DNA of 64,000 nucleotides from Euonymus europaeus (lineage: Eukaryota > Streptophyta > Magnoliopsida > Celastrales > Celastraceae): the NCBI GenBank assembly GCA_963580455.1, contig OY756970.1, positions 15,748,001-15,812,000 of the forward strand, read 5' to 3'. Shown piece by piece: positions 61,910 to 64,000 of the stretch (position 1 is its first letter; every line of letters begins with the position of its first letter). A program made the position numbers and the translations under genes. The notes under the pieces are model-generated. The model saw only the letters and a list, made by a program, of their open reading frames with translations. It was not told where the DNA came from and ran no database searches.

Positions 61910-64000
61910 CTAGCCGCTCGCAACTATCTCATGTATGGCATCACTGACAGTTTCATCTTCGGATCTAACAACCAATTTCATAGCAACCTCCTTCTGGCCA
62001 TCAATTCCCAATTGCAAACGCACAAGAACCCTCACACCGCCTATGTACAAACCAGACAATAGACATGTGTGTGACCTAGAATTTGGCGGCACTGCCTCTG
62101 TGCCCTATACATCAAAAAACAATCAAAGAAATAATTGGTGTTGGCTCTTCAAACGGCTGTGCAAATATATAGTCCCATCTGTAATAGATAAATGCATGCT
62201 TAAATATCACGACCACAATTTTGTTTTAGATTGTGAACACAATGCTTTTCACCACACTGCCAAGGAGATTAGGAAGTAGATGTATTGTCATTTTACTAGC
62301 AGCTGTTTGCTGCAGCCCATACAAAGAGATGTCAACATTTTCTAATCAAATTATAATCCTCTAATAGTTTTGCAACATTTCTCTTTCTATTTCTTTTCCT
62401 GTCTAGATTATTCTAGCATAATTCCAATAGGGTTAGCCCATCGAATTTCACCTTTCAAATCATAATGTTTCACCAGAAACCTAAGGTGGTTCTGCATGCA
62501 TGTGTTTGGTCATTAAAATGTCCCATAGTCGGGCATGTCAGCACAAAACAATTTTACCTCACATGGCTGCATGCCTAGAAGGTTGATGACAGCATTCACA
62601 GCTTCAGCCAAGCTCTCCCTGGGACCAAGTCCATATTCATCTGTGCGCTCAAAATCTGGGCTCATGCTTTCCCACGCATTCCTGAAATTGGATACTCCCA
62701 CTTTAATCATATAATCTGCTGCAACAACCTCAAGGTCTTCCAACTGGTATTCATCTTCCACACCGTCTTCCTCCGTCTCACCGGTAGTTGGATCAACCTG
62801 GTGAGAAAACACAATGAAGAAATGAAAACAACATCAAGAAAAAGCACTTAGCAGCTTTCAGATAAAACTTCTTGCAAACCTTGTGGCAGGCTGGCAGCAG
62901 AATCATGCTCGCCATGTCTATGAAATAATCAAAAGTGCCAAAGATATAACTACAATAACGGGTTGTTTACATGTAGTTATTTTTTATATTTTCAAAGCCT
63001 TGCAAAAAAAAAAGACTTCTATTATAGCAAAATAACAACTCAATCATCAGCAACCTACCTTACCGACAAGAATAGACGGAGATTAGAAAGGGGGAAACAT
63101 GAAGAGCAGTGGATGTTCCAATGAAATTGTACTAGGTATCTTTAAATGAGAAAAGAAGAAAATGAGTAAATGTCAGGGTAACATAAATAATAGAACTCAT
63201 ATACCTCCTTTACAATGAATCTCAGCATATTTGAAAATTTCCCAACACTAGGTACTCCATCTGGCTTCTCAAATGCCACGAAGGTCTGACCAGGAGAATC
63301 ATATGGAAGAGACCTCAGAGGCTTGGTTGCTACTTCCAGGAACTCCTCAGCTTCTGAAGCGTCAACAATAACAGTGACCTGGCATCAGACGCAGACTTTT
63401 AGGGACGTCACGTGAAAGATATATAGCGTTCACTATTATCATGAATTGGTTATTACATTTTCCAGTAATTGCTCTGGGATTGTGTTGGTGCAGTTGTACT
63501 GGAACACTACATGCCTATCAAAGATGTGCTTAACTACATTAACAGCATATTCAGTTTCTGCCTCAGTGAGCTCCACAGTGGCCGAGGACTGTAAGATCAT
63601 GGTCGACAATACATTAGCAATGCTCAAAAAGGTATTGCAACAATATAATTTGGCACAGTAAGGCAATGTCCCATAAGAAATCTGATTGCAGAACCTTGAA
63701 AAGCTTCCCAAACTCCGCAAATTCTGAAATTGAGGACAAAAGCTTTTCATAAGCATCAACTGTAGATACGGGGCCAGTAGATGGAGCACCAAGACCAGTA
63801 GGCTTTTTGCCTGGGGCTTTCTTCTCAGTAAGTGGCTGCAACTTAACCTCCTTTGGCACAGAAGCTATATCAAATTGTTCTTCAGACGGTTCCTATATCA
63901 CATTGTATGCATAAGACAAGTATCATGACCACATTAAATGCATGATGGACAGGGATAACTGTAGAAAACTTACATAATTTTTCAAAGTTGTTTCCAAGTT
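61910..64000 (-). CDS. Coatomer subunit gamma (COPI), 3' part
   Basis: Six exons on the minus strand, the first cut by the window end: 63974-64000, 63695-63892, 63457-63588, 63205-63378, 62558-62797 and 61910-62095. They encode the C-terminal 318 residues or so of gamma-COP. The hinge carries [20 protein letters not shown]. The appendage domain has [92 protein letters not shown] and the end [11 protein letters not shown]. Gamma-COP is part of the F-subcomplex that coats Golgi-to-ER retrograde vesicles; the appendage binds ARF-GAPs and accessory proteins. The exon 61910-62095 acceptor is best read as CAGAG|GCA to keep frame. No defect is visible; the N-terminal adaptin-like trunk lies beyond 64000. 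Confidence 0.92.

Overview
The window is nuclear DNA from a eudicot plant. The reasons are intron-rich genes with GT-AG splice sites, A+T-rich introns and intergenic DNA, plant-specific families (organ-specific S2-type proteins, a PERK receptor kinase, SWI3D) and a dense load of plant transposons. The species cannot be named from sequence alone.

Layout. (1) 1-20.6 kb: three copies of an organ-specific protein gene, called here OS-A, OS-B and OS-C. A and B lie in two collinear duplicated blocks (1-3359 and 4667-9754) with a shared upstream segment. C is older and more diverged and carries a longer in-frame 78-bp repeat array. A fragment resembling the C-terminus of Mediator subunit 32 travels with A and B. 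B has lost its last repeat to a nonsense codon, and its block took in an RNase H fragment and a complete solo LTR with target-site duplication (TSD). A CACTA transposase relic lies between B and C. (2) 20.6-32.6 kb: a transposon graveyard. It holds a 375-bp hAT-type MITE, a Ty1/copia gag relic, and a 7.4-kb hAT-like element with an 8-bp TSD. A Helitron-like insert with a textbook 3' end and gene-like debris sits inside that element. (3) 32.6-38.1 kb: an intact SWI3D-type chromatin-remodelling gene in seven coding exons. (4) 41.7-45.7 kb, minus strand: a RABG3 (Rab7) gene whose third coding exon lacks one base in the effector region. (5) 46-55 kb: repeats, including a telomere-like array, a second solo LTR, tandem and palindromic repeats and a MITE. 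(6) 55.1-58.3 kb: an intact PERK receptor kinase, followed by a 550-bp foldback repeat. (7) 61-64 kb: a copia RNase H relic, then the 3' part of coatomer gamma on the minus strand, running off the window end.

The unique genes (chromatin remodelling, late-endosome/vacuole trafficking, cell-wall sensing, COPI trafficking) are ordinary housekeeping or signalling neighbours with no evident joint pathway. I found no convincing new biological system. The most informative signals are the RABG3 frameshift with its duplicated splice donor, the OS cluster and its hitchhiking Mediator fragment, the nested hAT/Helitron, and the foldback array downstream of the PERK gene.
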